Shown piece after piece: positions 53,773-62,527 of a DNA stretch of 64,000 nucleotides. Source of the stretch: Candidatus Cryosericum hinesii. GTDB taxonomy: Bacteria; Caldisericota; Caldisericia; Cryosericales; Cryosericaceae. The stretch is from assembly GCF_003570985.1 (NCBI RefSeq), contig NZ_QXIW01000027.1, positions 89,158 to 153,157 on the forward strand, read 5' to 3'. The translations under genes were made by a program, and so were the position numbers. Numbering within the stretch: the stretch's first letter is position 1; each line of letters opens with the position of its first letter. The notes below the pieces were generated by a model. It searched no databases. It worked only from the letters and a program-made list of their open reading frames with translations, and had not been told where the DNA came from.

Positions 53773-53857
53773 AATTGCGGGGGAACTCTTCGGAGTTGAG
53801 AAGGTTAAAACCTGACCCTTTGAACCTGTCAGTTCACACTGTCGTAGGGAAGCGAAT
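53773..53857 (+). ncRNA. TPP riboswitch (THI element)
   Basis: The leader has a P1 stem AATTGC/GCGAATT, the GTTGAGA loop, CTGACCCTTTGAACCTG and the GTAGGGAA motif of thiamin pyrophosphate aptamers in correct order. It is followed by a terminator and precedes thiD. Thiamin pyrophosphate would lower expression of the salvage operon. Confidence 0.95.
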
Positions 53858-53866
53858 TAACGTGAT

Positions 53867-53901
53867 AAAAGGCCCCGCTGAACTTGGCAGGTGCCTTTTT
53901 T
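53867..53901 (+). terminator. Riboswitch-controlled terminator
   Basis: AAAAGGC pairs with GCCTTTT, followed by a run of T. It ends 20 bases before the thiD start. Its place just after the aptamer suggests transcription-level control. Confidence 0.75.
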
Positions 53902-53920
53902 GTTATGTAAGGAGAGAGCC

Positions 53921-54727
53921 ATGAAAAAAGTTCTGACTATCGCTGGTTCGGATTGCAGTGGCGGCGCCGGTATCCAGGCCGATCTCAAAACCTTCGCAGC
54001 TCATGGCGTTTACGGCATGAGCGTGATTGTCTCGGTGGTTGCGGAGAATACGTTTCGTGTCATAGACATGCAGGATATCATCCCCGAACTGATCGAAAAG
54101 CAGATCGACGCGGTTTTTGAAGATATCGGAGTGGATGCTGTGAAGGTGGGCATGCTGTCGCACTCTTGCTGCATGGAAGCTGTAGAGCGCAAGCTCAGGG
54201 AATACAGACCGCAGCATATCGTGATCGACCCCGTGATGGTTGCCAAAAATGGCTGTCCCCTCATGGACCCGAATGCCGTCGACACGCTTATTCACATCAT
54301 ACTCCCGCTCGCAGATGTCCTTACTCCCAATATCCCGGAGGCCGAAAAAATCGCGGGATTTCAGATAACCTCCGCCGGAGATATGGAGCGAGCGGCAAAG
54401 TGCATTTATGAGCTGGGAGCAAAAAATGTCCTGGTCAAGGGCGGCCATGCCACCGGCGACGCACTGGACATCCTGTACGACGGCGAAAGGTTCTATCACT
54501 TCAGCGCAGAACGCATCAACACCAAAAACACGCACGGCACCGGATGCACGTATTCCTCTGCAATTGCTTCTAACCTTGCGCTGGGTCTTCCGTTGGAAGA
54601 GGCAGTGAAACGGGCAAAAGAGTATACTACAACAGCGATTCGGCATTCGCTTGCCATAGGAAAAGGCTGTGGGCCGACCCACCATTTTTACGACCTTTAC
54701 AAAGCAGCGGGCATTTCCGATGCATAA
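53921..54727 (+). CDS. thiD: Hydroxymethylpyrimidine/phosphomethylpyrimidine kinase
   Basis: The 268-residue enzyme has [22 protein letters not shown] at the start (key [14 protein letters not shown]), [17 protein letters not shown] and the C-terminal [13 protein letters not shown] (anion hole and catalytic Asp-like position). It phosphorylates HMP twice. ATG 53921 has GGAGAG upstream; the codon at 53891 lies inside the terminator. First gene of thiD-cytX-thiM-thiE-HAD. Confidence 0.96.
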   Translation: MKKVLTIAGSDCSGGAGIQADLKTFAAHGVYGMSVIVSVVAENTFRVIDMQDIIPELIEKQIDAVFEDIGVDAVKVGMLSHSCCMEAVERKLREYRPQHIVIDPVMVAKNGCPLMDPNAVDTLIHIILPLADVLTPNIPEAEKIAGFQITSAGDMERAAKCIYELGAKNVLVKGGHATGDALDILYDGERFYHFSAERINTKNTHGTGCTYSSAIASNLALGLPLEEAVKRAKEYTTTAIRHSLAIGKGCGPTHHFYDLYKAAGISDA

Positions 54728-55934
54728 CAACAAAAAACTCGGCACGTTCAGCCTTTTCAACCTCTGGGCAGGAGCAGCCATTTCGCTTGCAGAAATCATG
54801 ACTGGCGGCTTGTTCGCGCCATTAGGGCTGCTCAGGGGGATACTCCTGATCCTGGCGGGGCATCTCATCGGCTGCCTGCTCCTGTCGCTGACTGGCCTGA
54901 TCGGATTTCGGGAGAAGAAGCCCGCACTGATCGCCAGCCGCATGGCATTTGGCCGATACGGCTCCTACCTGATTTCTGCGGCTAACATTATCCAGCTGAT
55001 AGGATGGACAGCAATTATGCTCATCCAGTGCGCCAATTCGATCAGTGCCATCACATCAAAACTTGCCGGCTTCACGGGCTTCGCGTTGTTTGTGGTGATC
55101 GTTGGTGCCATTGTCGCGGTTTGGGTTTTTGTTGTCGATAAGGGTGGCAATGCCCTCAACAGCGCTGCAGTCATTCTACTTTTTGTGCTTTGCCTGCTGA
55201 TCCTGGGACTAGTGATCGGCGGTCGGGGCATGGTTTCGTCGCCGGGCACGAGGAGCGCCGCCACAACGCTTTCGGTCGGCGCAGCACTGGAAATGAGTAT
55301 CGTTATGCCGCTGACCTGGCTGCCGATAATTTCGGACTACACCATGTGGGCAAACAGTGCAAAAGCAAGTTTCTGGGGGAGTTTTTCTGGTTATTTCATA
55401 GCCAGTTCCTTTATGTACATTACCGGGCTTACTGCTGTCCTGTTTACCGGATCGTCCGATATTGCTACTATCATCCTGCATCTGAGCATCGGCGTCGCTG
55501 GACTGCTTGTGGTGGTGCTCTCGACGGTAACGACGACCTATCTGGACGTTTATTCGGCAGTCATGTCTATCCTGAACATCGCTCCGAAGATATCAAAGAG
55601 GCTGCTGATTCTTCTGATATCGGCGTTGGGAACGTTGATAGCACTGTTTTTCCCCATGGAGCAGTATGAAAATTTCCTGTACGCGATCGGCTCGATTTTT
55701 GCACCGGCCTTTGCAGTGGTGCTTCTCGACTATTTTGTTTTTCGCGCTGACCGTTCGACAACCACCTTCAACGTCCCTGGCATTCTTTCAGCCGTTATAG
55801 GTACAGCAACCTATTATTTCTTTATGAAGCTGGATCTTCCTGCTGGATCGACAGTGCCGTCGATGCTATTGACGGCAGTGGTCTACATCGTTTTTCGGAG
55901 CGTGTTGAAGGATCGAAACGCACAAAAATGTTAA
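54720..55934 (+). CDS. cytX: Hydroxymethylpyrimidine transporter CytX
   Basis: The 404-residue NCS1-type permease has about 12 helices, an early FSLFNLWAGAAISLAEIMTG and SDYTMWA near its middle. CytX proteins in TPP-riboswitch operons import the pyrimidine precursor. ATG 54720 overlaps thiD by eight bases, and the ATG at 54669 lies far inside it. Confidence 0.9.
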   Translation: MHNNKKLGTFSLFNLWAGAAISLAEIMTGGLFAPLGLLRGILLILAGHLIGCLLLSLTGLIGFREKKPALIASRMAFGRYGSYLISAANIIQLIGWTAIMLIQCANSISAITSKLAGFTGFALFVVIVGAIVAVWVFVVDKGGNALNSAAVILLFVLCLLILGLVIGGRGMVSSPGTRSAATTLSVGAALEMSIVMPLTWLPIISDYTMWANSAKASFWGSFSGYFIASSFMYITGLTAVLFTGSSDIATIILHLSIGVAGLLVVVLSTVTTTYLDVYSAVMSILNIAPKISKRLLILLISALGTLIALFFPMEQYENFLYAIGSIFAPAFAVVLLDYFVFRADRSTTTFNVPGILSAVIGTATYYFFMKLDLPAGSTVPSMLLTAVVYIVFRSVLKDRNAQKC

Positions 55935-55957
55935 CAATTCAGACCAGGAGCGTGAAC

Positions 55958-56776
55958 ATGATTCAGGACATCGTAGAAAATCTCAGAGCCGTCCGCGAAA
56001 AAAAACCGCTGGTCCACCATATCACCAACTATGTGACGGTCAACGACTGTGCGAACATCGTGCTTGCCATCGGTGCTTCCCCGATCATGGCAGACGACAT
56101 TGACGAGGTGGAAGCCATTACTGCTATTTCTTCGGCGCTGGTGTTGAATATCGGGACATTGAACAGCAGGACGGCGGCATCAATGTTTGCTGCCGGGAAA
56201 AAAGCCAACGAACTCAACATCCCTGTCATTCTCGACCCCGTGGGCGCAGGTGCATCAGAGCTACGGAACCGGACGATCGAAAGACTGTTGAAAGAAATAA
56301 ACATAGCCGTTTTGCGCGGGAACATGTCCGAGATCCGTTTTGTTGCGGGGCTCCAAGTCACCACAAGGGGCGTTGACGCCTCTGAAGCCGACCAGAAAAG
56401 CGAAAAGGAAATCGGGCGGAACACTGCGGAGAAAGTGGCAAAACAGTTCGGTTGCGTAGCGGCGATCACGGGCGCAACGGATATCGTATCGGACGGAAAA
56501 CGTACGGTTTACATCGAAAACGGGACAAATCTGCTTTCCAGTGTGACAGGAACGGGATGCATGTGTACCTCCTTGGTGGGCGCTTTTTGTGGAGCTGCTA
56601 CCGACTTCCTCATCGCAGCGACAGGAGGCATCCTCTCCATGGGCATTGCGGGCGAGCTTGCAGCAGAAAGCGCCGGCGACAAGGGAAATGGCAGCTTTCA
56701 CGTGGCCATCGTTGATGAAATCAGCAAACTGAACGCCGAAACCCTTGTGAAGAGAGCGAAAATCCATGAAGCCTGA
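55958..56776 (+). CDS. thiM: Hydroxyethylthiazole kinase
   Basis: The 272-residue enzyme has [21 protein letters not shown]-type N-terminus (key ITNYV, NDCAN), LDPVGAGAS, and [16 protein letters not shown] with the catalytic Cys/Gly loop. It phosphorylates thiazole for salvage. ATG 55958 follows AGGAGCG. Confidence 0.96.
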   Translation: MIQDIVENLRAVREKKPLVHHITNYVTVNDCANIVLAIGASPIMADDIDEVEAITAISSALVLNIGTLNSRTAASMFAAGKKANELNIPVILDPVGAGASELRNRTIERLLKEINIAVLRGNMSEIRFVAGLQVTTRGVDASEADQKSEKEIGRNTAEKVAKQFGCVAAITGATDIVSDGKRTVYIENGTNLLSSVTGTGCMCTSLVGAFCGAATDFLIAATGGILSMGIAGELAAESAGDKGNGSFHVAIVDEISKLNAETLVKRAKIHEA

Positions 56777-57413
56777 GATCGATTACAGCCTCTACCTTGT
56801 AACAGACCGCGATCTGATGAGCACGCCAACGCTGGAACAGGCAGTCGAACAAGCAATAGAAGGCGGGAGCACACTTATTCAGCTGCGGGAGAAAACAGCC
56901 TCCTCGCTGGAGTTTTATCAAATGGCGGTAACCATCAAACGACTGACCGACAGCCACCATATTCCGCTGATCATCAACGACCGGGTCGACATAGCCCTGG
57001 CGGTCGACACCACTGGTGTGCATATCGGGCAAAGTGATCTGCCAGCCGGGATCGTCCGCCAGATCATCGGGAAGATCAAGATCCTTGGCGTTTCCGTCTC
57101 TTCTGTAGCCGAAGCCGTGAAGGCGAAAAAGGACGGCGCGGATTATCTTGGCGTCGGTGCCATGTTCGCCACAGGGACAAAAACCGATGCTGAACTAGTG
57201 ACAATAAACGAATTAAGGGGCATAAGATCCGCCGTATCTTTGCCGATCGTTGTCATCGGCGGGATCAACCTCACGACCATACCGTCCTTCGCGAACACGG
57301 GGATCGATGGGATCGCTGTCGTTTCCGCGCTGATTGCCGCGAAGGACATTACCGAGGCGGCAAAACAGTTAAAAGCATCGTTTTCACGGACAAAAGGAGA
57401 GGAGGATGCTTGA
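56766..57413 (+). CDS. thiE: Thiamin-phosphate synthase
   Basis: The 215-residue TIM barrel has LYLVTDRDL, the phosphate-binding [16 protein letters not shown] and the [13 protein letters not shown] segment. It joins HMP-PP and thiazole phosphate. It overlaps thiM by 11 bases and the HAD gene by eight. Confidence 0.96.
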   Translation: MKPEIDYSLYLVTDRDLMSTPTLEQAVEQAIEGGSTLIQLREKTASSLEFYQMAVTIKRLTDSHHIPLIINDRVDIALAVDTTGVHIGQSDLPAGIVRQIIGKIKILGVSVSSVAEAVKAKKDGADYLGVGAMFATGTKTDAELVTINELRGIRSAVSLPIVVIGGINLTTIPSFANTGIDGIAVVSALIAAKDITEAAKQLKASFSRTKGEEDA

Positions 57414-58050
57414 TTTTAGAGCGGCGATCTTTGACTTGGACGGGACACTGATCGATTCCATGGGAGTATGGGAGGATATCGACATCGATTTTCTGGCAAA
57501 ACGCCATTTATCCGTACCAGAGGGATATATCAGTGAAATTTCCGCAAAGAGTTTTAAAGAAGCTGCAGAATATACGATCTCCCTCTTTGGCCTAAAAGAG
57601 AGGGCAGAAGATATCATCAAAGAATTGAACCAGATGGCCATTGACGAATACGGTCATCATGTCCCATTAAAACCTTATGCAAAAGAATATCTCCTCTTTT
57701 TAAAGAGACAGGGGATCAAACTTGGCGTAGCTACCGCGTTGCCAAAGGTACTTTATGAGCCTGTATTGAAAAACAATGGCATTTATGTCTTGTTCGACGC
57801 GTTTGCTTCCACTGATGAAGTTGTCCACGGGAAAGGAAGCCCTGATATTTATCTGCTGGCAGCCAAAAAATTGGGTGTTCCCCCTTGTGACTGTATTGCC
57901 TTTGAAGATGTCTTGGCCGGTATTCAGGGGGTCGTATCAGCGGGCATGCGCGCATACGGCATATATGACAGATATTCAGAGCATGAGCAGGCGCAGATCC
58001 AAAAGTTATCAAAACAGTATATTTATAGCTTTGCAGAAGTGCTTCCCTAA
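57406..58050 (+). CDS. HAD-family hydrolase of the thiamin operon
   Basis: A 214-residue HAD protein with [10 protein letters not shown] (catalytic Asp pair), ATALPK and ECA-type [10 protein letters not shown]. As last gene of the thi operon it may be a thiamin-monophosphate phosphatase or precursor phosphatase, but other HAD substrates are possible. Base composition is lower in GC (about 43 percent by eye) than the chromosome. Confidence 0.82.
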   Translation: MLDFRAAIFDLDGTLIDSMGVWEDIDIDFLAKRHLSVPEGYISEISAKSFKEAAEYTISLFGLKERAEDIIKELNQMAIDEYGHHVPLKPYAKEYLLFLKRQGIKLGVATALPKVLYEPVLKNNGIYVLFDAFASTDEVVHGKGSPDIYLLAAKKLGVPPCDCIAFEDVLAGIQGVVSAGMRAYGIYDRYSEHEQAQIQKLSKQYIYSFAEVLP

Positions 58051-58074
58051 CAGCGCCTCCAGAGCCGGTGAGAA

Positions 58075-58101
58075 ATCGGCTGGCCTTTTAGGCCAACCGA
58101 T
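58075..58101 (+). terminator. Hairpin after the thiamin operon
   Basis: An 11-bp stem ATCGGCTGGCC/GGCCAACCGAT with one mismatch and a TTTTA loop, 24 bases after the last stop. The U-tract is weak. Confidence 0.6.
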
Positions 58102-58259
58102 GTGCATAGGCATTGAGAAAATAGCCACCTCCACAGTTGAAGCAGTGCTTCGCTTCTTGTGGCGATTTCCTCACACTCTCTGTAACGAAATCAGGCATAG
58201 TTGCGTATATACAGATGTATATGACAAGTAAACACCTGTTACAGGTGAGGAGGCACGAT

Positions 58260-59558
58260 ATGATCGACGAGAATGGTTTCATCAAGCCAGATGCTGAAGA
58301 GACTGAATATCCGGACACATCAAACACCGTGGAGGGCTACGTCCCCCCCGAGACTCCCCCGACGACTTTTTCTCAATCCGAGGGGCACTTCCCCCCGACG
58401 GTTCAGGGGTATAGCACCCCTTCGCCCCAGCCTCAACCCGCCCGGCGTTCGAATTCCGGCCGCGTGTTCCTGGTATGGGGACTCATCATCGGCTTGCTGC
58501 TCGGCAGCGTCCTGGGTGGAATTCTGGGCAACTATGTCGTCATGTCCAACCCGGGGACGTTCCCCTGGGCACGCACGGTATCGGCTACGTACCCAGTAGG
58601 TACATCCGGTTCCGGCACGACTATCGTTACGACCGAAGAACAGGCCATCGAGAACGCTGTCAAGATCGCTTCCCCTGCCGTGGTCCAGATCAACATCACC
58701 TCGGTCAGCCAGAACCCGTTCGGCTTCTCGTCCGGAACGCAGGAAGGCCTCGGCTCAGGCTTCATCATCACTTCTGACGGTTACGTGCTGACCAACAACC
58801 ACGTCGTGGAGAATGCCACCAAAATCACCGTCATGCTCAAAGACGGCCGTGAGTTCAGCGGAAAAGTCGTGGGCACGGACACCACCAGCGACGTCGCCGT
58901 GGTGAAGATCAGCGGAACCAACCTCCCAACGGTACAGCTCGGCGATTCGTCCACGCTTGCCGTTGGCCAAAAGGTCATTGCCATCGGCAACCCCTACGGC
59001 CTGAGCCAGACGGTCACGACCGGCGTTATCTCGGCCCTCGAGCGAAACGTTCAGGCGTCAGCGACTGAGAACCTCGTCGGTGTTGTTCAAACTGATGCGG
59101 CCATCAACCCCGGCAACTCAGGAGGACCCCTGGTCGACCTGTCCGGCCGCGTCGTCGGCATGAACACGATGATCTACCAGGACGCACAAGGCCTCGGATT
59201 CTCGGTCTCCATCAATACAGCAAAAAAGGTGTATAACGCCATCATCAAGGATGGCAAGATCACGTGGCCGGCTCTGGGTATCCAGGGAGCCACGCTCACG
59301 ACCTCTATTGCTCAGCAGTACAACGTCAAGGCCTCCCAGGGCGTCTACATCGTCCAGATCACGTCCGGGTCCGGTGCAGAGGCTGCTGGGCTCAAGGCCG
59401 GGGATGTTATCACCACGATCGACGACAAATCGATGACCACGATCGACGAAGTCCTGAGCTACATTCGTTCCAAGAACGTCGGTGACACGGTCCAGGTCGT
59501 CGCTGACCGGGGCGGCACGACCAAGACGTTCTCCGTGGTCCTGAAAGCTCTCGGCTAG
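58260..59558 (+). CDS. HtrA/DegP-type serine protease
   Basis: The 432-residue protein has a Pro-rich cytoplasmic N-terminus (residues 1-62), one membrane helix (about 64-88), a trypsin-like domain with catalytic His (TNNHVVENA), Asp (TTSDVAVVKI) and Ser (NPGNSGGPL), and one PDZ domain (from residue 340). It acts in extracytoplasmic protein quality control. GAGGAGG precedes ATG 58260; the longer upstream frame is not coding. Confidence 0.95.
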   Translation: MIDENGFIKPDAEETEYPDTSNTVEGYVPPETPPTTFSQSEGHFPPTVQGYSTPSPQPQPARRSNSGRVFLVWGLIIGLLLGSVLGGILGNYVVMSNPGTFPWARTVSATYPVGTSGSGTTIVTTEEQAIENAVKIASPAVVQINITSVSQNPFGFSSGTQEGLGSGFIITSDGYVLTNNHVVENATKITVMLKDGREFSGKVVGTDTTSDVAVVKISGTNLPTVQLGDSSTLAVGQKVIAIGNPYGLSQTVTTGVISALERNVQASATENLVGVVQTDAAINPGNSGGPLVDLSGRVVGMNTMIYQDAQGLGFSVSINTAKKVYNAIIKDGKITWPALGIQGATLTTSIAQQYNVKASQGVYIVQITSGSGAEAAGLKAGDVITTIDDKSMTTIDEVLSYIRSKNVGDTVQVVADRGGTTKTFSVVLKALG

Positions 59559-59590
59559 TAGACTCCAGTACTTGCTCAGCCTTGAAGGAG

Positions 59591-59617
59591 AGACCCCGGC
59601 ACATTGTGCCGGGGTCT
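59591..59617 (+). terminator. Terminator of htrA
   Basis: A perfect 12-bp stem AGACCCCGGCAC/GTGCCGGGGTCT with a 3-base loop, followed by TCTCAT, 32 bases after the stop. Confidence 0.8.
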
Positions 59618-59708
59618 TCTCATGTCGTGCCCATCTTGTCAACAATAAAAAGGGGGCAATCCTGTACATGGATGCAGGTGAGTGCATCCGAATCTGCCGA
59701 GACGGAGG

Positions 59709-59754
59709 AATGGATGACAACGACACAGAACCTCAGGGCATGGGCTCATGAGTG
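59709..59754 (+). other. Two overlapping mini-frames leading into the 59748 gene
   Basis: Behind GACGGAGGA, ATG 59709 starts a 13-codon frame (MDDNDTEPQGMGS) ending in TGA at the ATGA of the next gene. ATG 59713 starts another 13-codon frame (MTTTQNLRAWAHE). The 59748 gene itself has no strong ribosome binding site, so one of these could couple its translation. Confidence 0.35.
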
Positions 59755-60203
59755 ACACGACACATCTGGTACGACCCGACCTTCATGTCGCACTCGACTG
59801 TCCTGTAGACTGGACCGTCATGGAACTGGACGAACAGGCAGGGCTGCGGGCATCCAATCCCACGGACCCACGTGTCGCCTTGCAGGTCACGTACGACGAG
59901 TCCAGCTCGCCGCTGGACGAAGTGTCTGAGCGTCTCCGCAACGGCTTGCCGGAAGACGCCTTGCGTGAACCGGGAACGCTGAGAAAGGGAAGGGTCGATG
60001 CAGACGGCCAAGCACACCCTGACGGTCCGCCTGTGGAAGCGCTGACATTCTCTGCGCGCGATGGCTCGTTCGTCTATCGGGTTCTGGTCGCAGAGGACGC
60101 AGGACACCGATGGACCGTTCGTCTCGAGACACTCCAGCGCAAGGAGTGGTGGCAGGAGAGCCGGACGCTGGAAACGATGCTCGCCAGTCTACTCTTGCTG
60201 TAG
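59748..60203 (+). CDS. Hypothetical protein, DUF1795/PsbP-like
   Basis: A 151-residue soluble, acidic protein without signal peptide. The alternation of short beta strands (HVALDCPVDWTVMELDE, VALQVTYDE, FVYRVLVAEDAGHRWTVRLE) and a C-terminal helix resembles the PsbP/Mog1-like alpha/beta fold of DUF1795 proteins. Function is unknown. Confidence 0.55.
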   Translation: MSDTTHLVRPDLHVALDCPVDWTVMELDEQAGLRASNPTDPRVALQVTYDESSSPLDEVSERLRNGLPEDALREPGTLRKGRVDADGQAHPDGPPVEALTFSARDGSFVYRVLVAEDAGHRWTVRLETLQRKEWWQESRTLETMLASLLLL

Positions 60204-60209
60204 AAGAAC

Positions 60210-60611
60210 CTACGTTGCAGGTGACTCTTCGATGCTCTGCAACTCCTTGAGGTGTCCGAGAACCAGCCTTGCCGTCGCGATGTTAGTGGCGAGGGGGACG
60301 TTATTGACATCACAGATCTTGAGCACGGCGTTGATGTCCGGCTCATGAGGATGTGCGGTCAGAGGGTCCCTGAGGAAGACGACTGCCTTGATTTCGTCGG
60401 AGGCGATCATCGAACCAATCTGGAGGTCCCCTCCTTTCTCTCCCGAATTCACCTTGGTGACGTGAAGGCCGGTCAATTCTCCGATGAGGCCACCTGTGCT
60501 CTTTGTGGCAACCAGCTCCTCCTGAGCCAGCATCTCCTGGAAATCCCTGCACAGTGCGATCATCTCGGGCTTCTTGCGGTCATGCGCGATCAATGCAACT
60601 TTTGTTCTCAT
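60210..60611 (-). CDS. mgsA: Methylglyoxal synthase
   Basis: The 133-residue enzyme has IALIAHDRKK-like start (ALIAHDRKK), NSGEKGGDLQIGSMI, and FLRDPLTAHPHEPDINAVLKICD, carrying the catalytic Asp and His residues. It converts dihydroxyacetone phosphate to methylglyoxal when phosphate is short. A -10 TAGAAT lies seven bases from its ATG, so its transcript may be leaderless. Confidence 0.95.
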   Translation of the reverse strand: MRTKVALIAHDRKKPEMIALCRDFQEMLAQEELVATKSTGGLIGELTGLHVTKVNSGEKGGDLQIGSMIASDEIKAVVFLRDPLTAHPHEPDINAVLKICDVNNVPLATNIATARLVLGHLKELQSIEESPAT

Positions 60612-60617
60612 GTGTCC

Positions 60618-60647
60618 ATTCTACCATACAAGAGTGTGAATCAACAA
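60618..60647 (-). promoter_or_regulatory. Leaderless promoter of mgsA
   Basis: Minus-strand -10 TAGAAT (60618-60623) with TTGTTG (60642-60647) at 18 bases or TTGATT at 15. The transcription start falls on the ATG at 60611. Confidence 0.5.
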
Positions 60648-60678
60648 GGCTGTTTTCAGGCGTCCTTCGCAGTTCAGG

Positions 60679-60861
60679 TTATCCACAGGATGTTGTGAAT
60701 ATCTGTGGAACACAATTCCGGATAAGTCTCAACTATAATATTGATGCCGGGTTCTCGTTGCACAGCAGTCCACAGGCCCCTATGGAACCTGCGATGACGT
60801 CAAACCCTCTGTGGACAACGCGTCTGCATCTCGAAAAGTTATCCACAGTGCCTGTGGATAG
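60679..60861. promoter_or_regulatory. DnaA-box cluster, left side of the replication block
   Basis: Perfect TTATCCACA occurs at 60679-60687 and 60839-60847. TGTGGATAG (60853-60861), one base from the reverse box, follows immediately. Between lie further TCCACAG and TGTGGAC words (near 60766 and 60811). The cluster fills the gap between mgsA and dciA. Confidence 0.75.
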
Positions 60862-60863
60862 TG

Positions 60864-61445
60864 TCAGTACTTCCTTGACGTCGCCCGGTTCGTCCGGCGT
60901 TTCTGCTGTTCCTGGTGTCGCCAGATGTCCCAGCGCAGCCAGGCCTCGTAGGCATGCAGAAACGAAAGTCGCAGGGCAGGGTTTTGAATGACCTGCACTG
61001 CTTTTTCGGCTCTCGCTTCCTGCTCCGGAGACAGCTGAATCGTGGCAGCCAGAGAGTCCGGGTCCTCCGGGGCAACAGAAGACGTGATCTGCGGCCGATG
61101 GATGCGGATCTCGTGGACGTTGTCGAGGCCAAAGGACAGATCTGTGACGAGCTTGCCACCCATGTGAGCATTCAAGCGTTCTATAATGAGAATTTTCTGC
61201 TCAGACAAGACCTGCATGATGGATGAATTGGCACAGAGAATCGTCAGCGTTCCATTTTTGAATTGGGCCGGATGAGAGTTACCGGCGATGTACGCGCCGA
61301 TGGTACGCTCACTCCACAGAGACTGGACCGCGGGCCAGACCTCTCCCAGTGACTGAACCTTGATGCCCTTGTCGAGGCGACCGGTACGCCGCATCTCGTC
61401 GATAACCTCTCCGATGCGCTCCATACTGTTATCGTTTCTTCTCAC
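60864..61445 (-). CDS. dciA: DciA-like protein (DUF721)
   Basis: The 193-residue protein has the DUF721 core (LGEVWPAVQSLWSERTIGAY, then NGTLTILCANSSIMQVLSEQK), the likely bacterial helicase-loader family that takes the place of DnaC. The C-terminus is a long basic helix. It follows recF with an overlap of four bases, as in many Gram-positive and actinobacterial origins. Confidence 0.85.
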   Translation of the reverse strand: MRRNDNSMERIGEVIDEMRRTGRLDKGIKVQSLGEVWPAVQSLWSERTIGAYIAGNSHPAQFKNGTLTILCANSSIMQVLSEQKILIIERLNAHMGGKLVTDLSFGLDNVHEIRIHRPQITSSVAPEDPDSLAATIQLSPEQEARAEKAVQVIQNPALRLSFLHAYEAWLRWDIWRHQEQQKRRTNRATSRKY

Positions 61446-62509
61446 AGCCGTACGGACGTAGCGTTCAGTCCGCCTCCAAGACGCGCAACATCAAAGGTTG
61501 TGATAAAGACCTGTTCGAACCTCGCCAGGAGATGAACCAGCCGATCAAGGTTCGGCATGTCGATATCGCCTTCCAGATCGTCCAGCAGGAGCACCGGGTA
61601 TTCTCCCGTGACCATCCGTATATATTCGGCACCTGCAAAGATAAGCAGCAGTGCCACCAGCTTCGCTTCGCCCAGTGACGCCGAGTCCCGCAACTGCTTT
61701 TTTCCTCGGAGCAGGACAAAATCGTCGAGGTGACACCCGGCCAGACACGCATGCCGCGCCAGTTCCTGGCCCCGGATAGCACGGATGGATTCGGCGGAAA
61801 TGGGCCGGGGATCATAGAGAATAGACACATCCGCTAGCGGTTCAAACAACCCGTCGGCAATCAGGCGTGTCATCGCCAGACCCACGGCGGCGAGAGCCGA
61901 TCGCCTCTTTGCACAAATGGTGGTTGTCAGAGCAACGATCTGCTCGTCGAACAGATCCAGCAGGGGCGCGTCGACGACGCCAGAGCCCGACTGCCGCAGC
62001 AGGGCGTTCTTGCGTGTCATGACGGTCGAGTATGCAGAGAGTGCTTCCAGGTAGGTGCGATCACACGACGCGATCAGGAGATTGATATATTGGCGTCTCA
62101 CCGAGGGCATGCCCTTGACCAGAAACAGCGAACTGAAGTTGAACTGGGCCACGCGAAGCCCACCGATAAGACGGATAAACCCATGATAGACAGTACCGTC
62201 GATACGAAGTTCCTTGCGCCCCTCCGTCGTGAACATGGCCTGCACCGCATGACTGACCGACCCCCCGGCGACCGGGTCACGCGTCCGATACCTGCCGCCG
62301 ACGACAAAATAGGATTCCCCGTCCCTAATAAGCTCTGCATTTGTCAGACTCAGGCATGATTTTCCAGAGGCCAGAAAATGCACGGCGTCGAGGAGCGTCG
62401 TCTTGCCGGCGCCGTTGCTGCCTTCGACAGCAGTAATGGGTGCAGTGATGTCGATACGCTGTTCAGCCAGCGCCCTGAATCCCTGTACCCAAAGCGATTC
62501 TAGATACAT
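61442..62509 (-). CDS. recF: DNA replication and repair protein RecF
   Basis: The 355-residue SMC-like ATPase has Walker A EGSNGAGKTT and Walker B YPVLLLDDLEGDID. The signature motif, usually SQGQ, reads SLGEAK. It helps RecOR load RecA at gaps. It begins 18 bases downstream of dnaN in the usual dnaA-dnaN-recF order. Confidence 0.95.
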   Translation of the reverse strand: MYLESLWVQGFRALAEQRIDITAPITAVEGSNGAGKTTLLDAVHFLASGKSCLSLTNAELIRDGESYFVVGGRYRTRDPVAGGSVSHAVQAMFTTEGRKELRIDGTVYHGFIRLIGGLRVAQFNFSSLFLVKGMPSVRRQYINLLIASCDRTYLEALSAYSTVMTRKNALLRQSGSGVVDAPLLDLFDEQIVALTTTICAKRRSALAAVGLAMTRLIADGLFEPLADVSILYDPRPISAESIRAIRGQELARHACLAGCHLDDFVLLRGKKQLRDSASLGEAKLVALLLIFAGAEYIRMVTGEYPVLLLDDLEGDIDMPNLDRLVHLLARFEQVFITTFDVARLGGGLNATSVRL

Positions 62510-62527
62510 TGCCTTCCGAGGGGGCGA

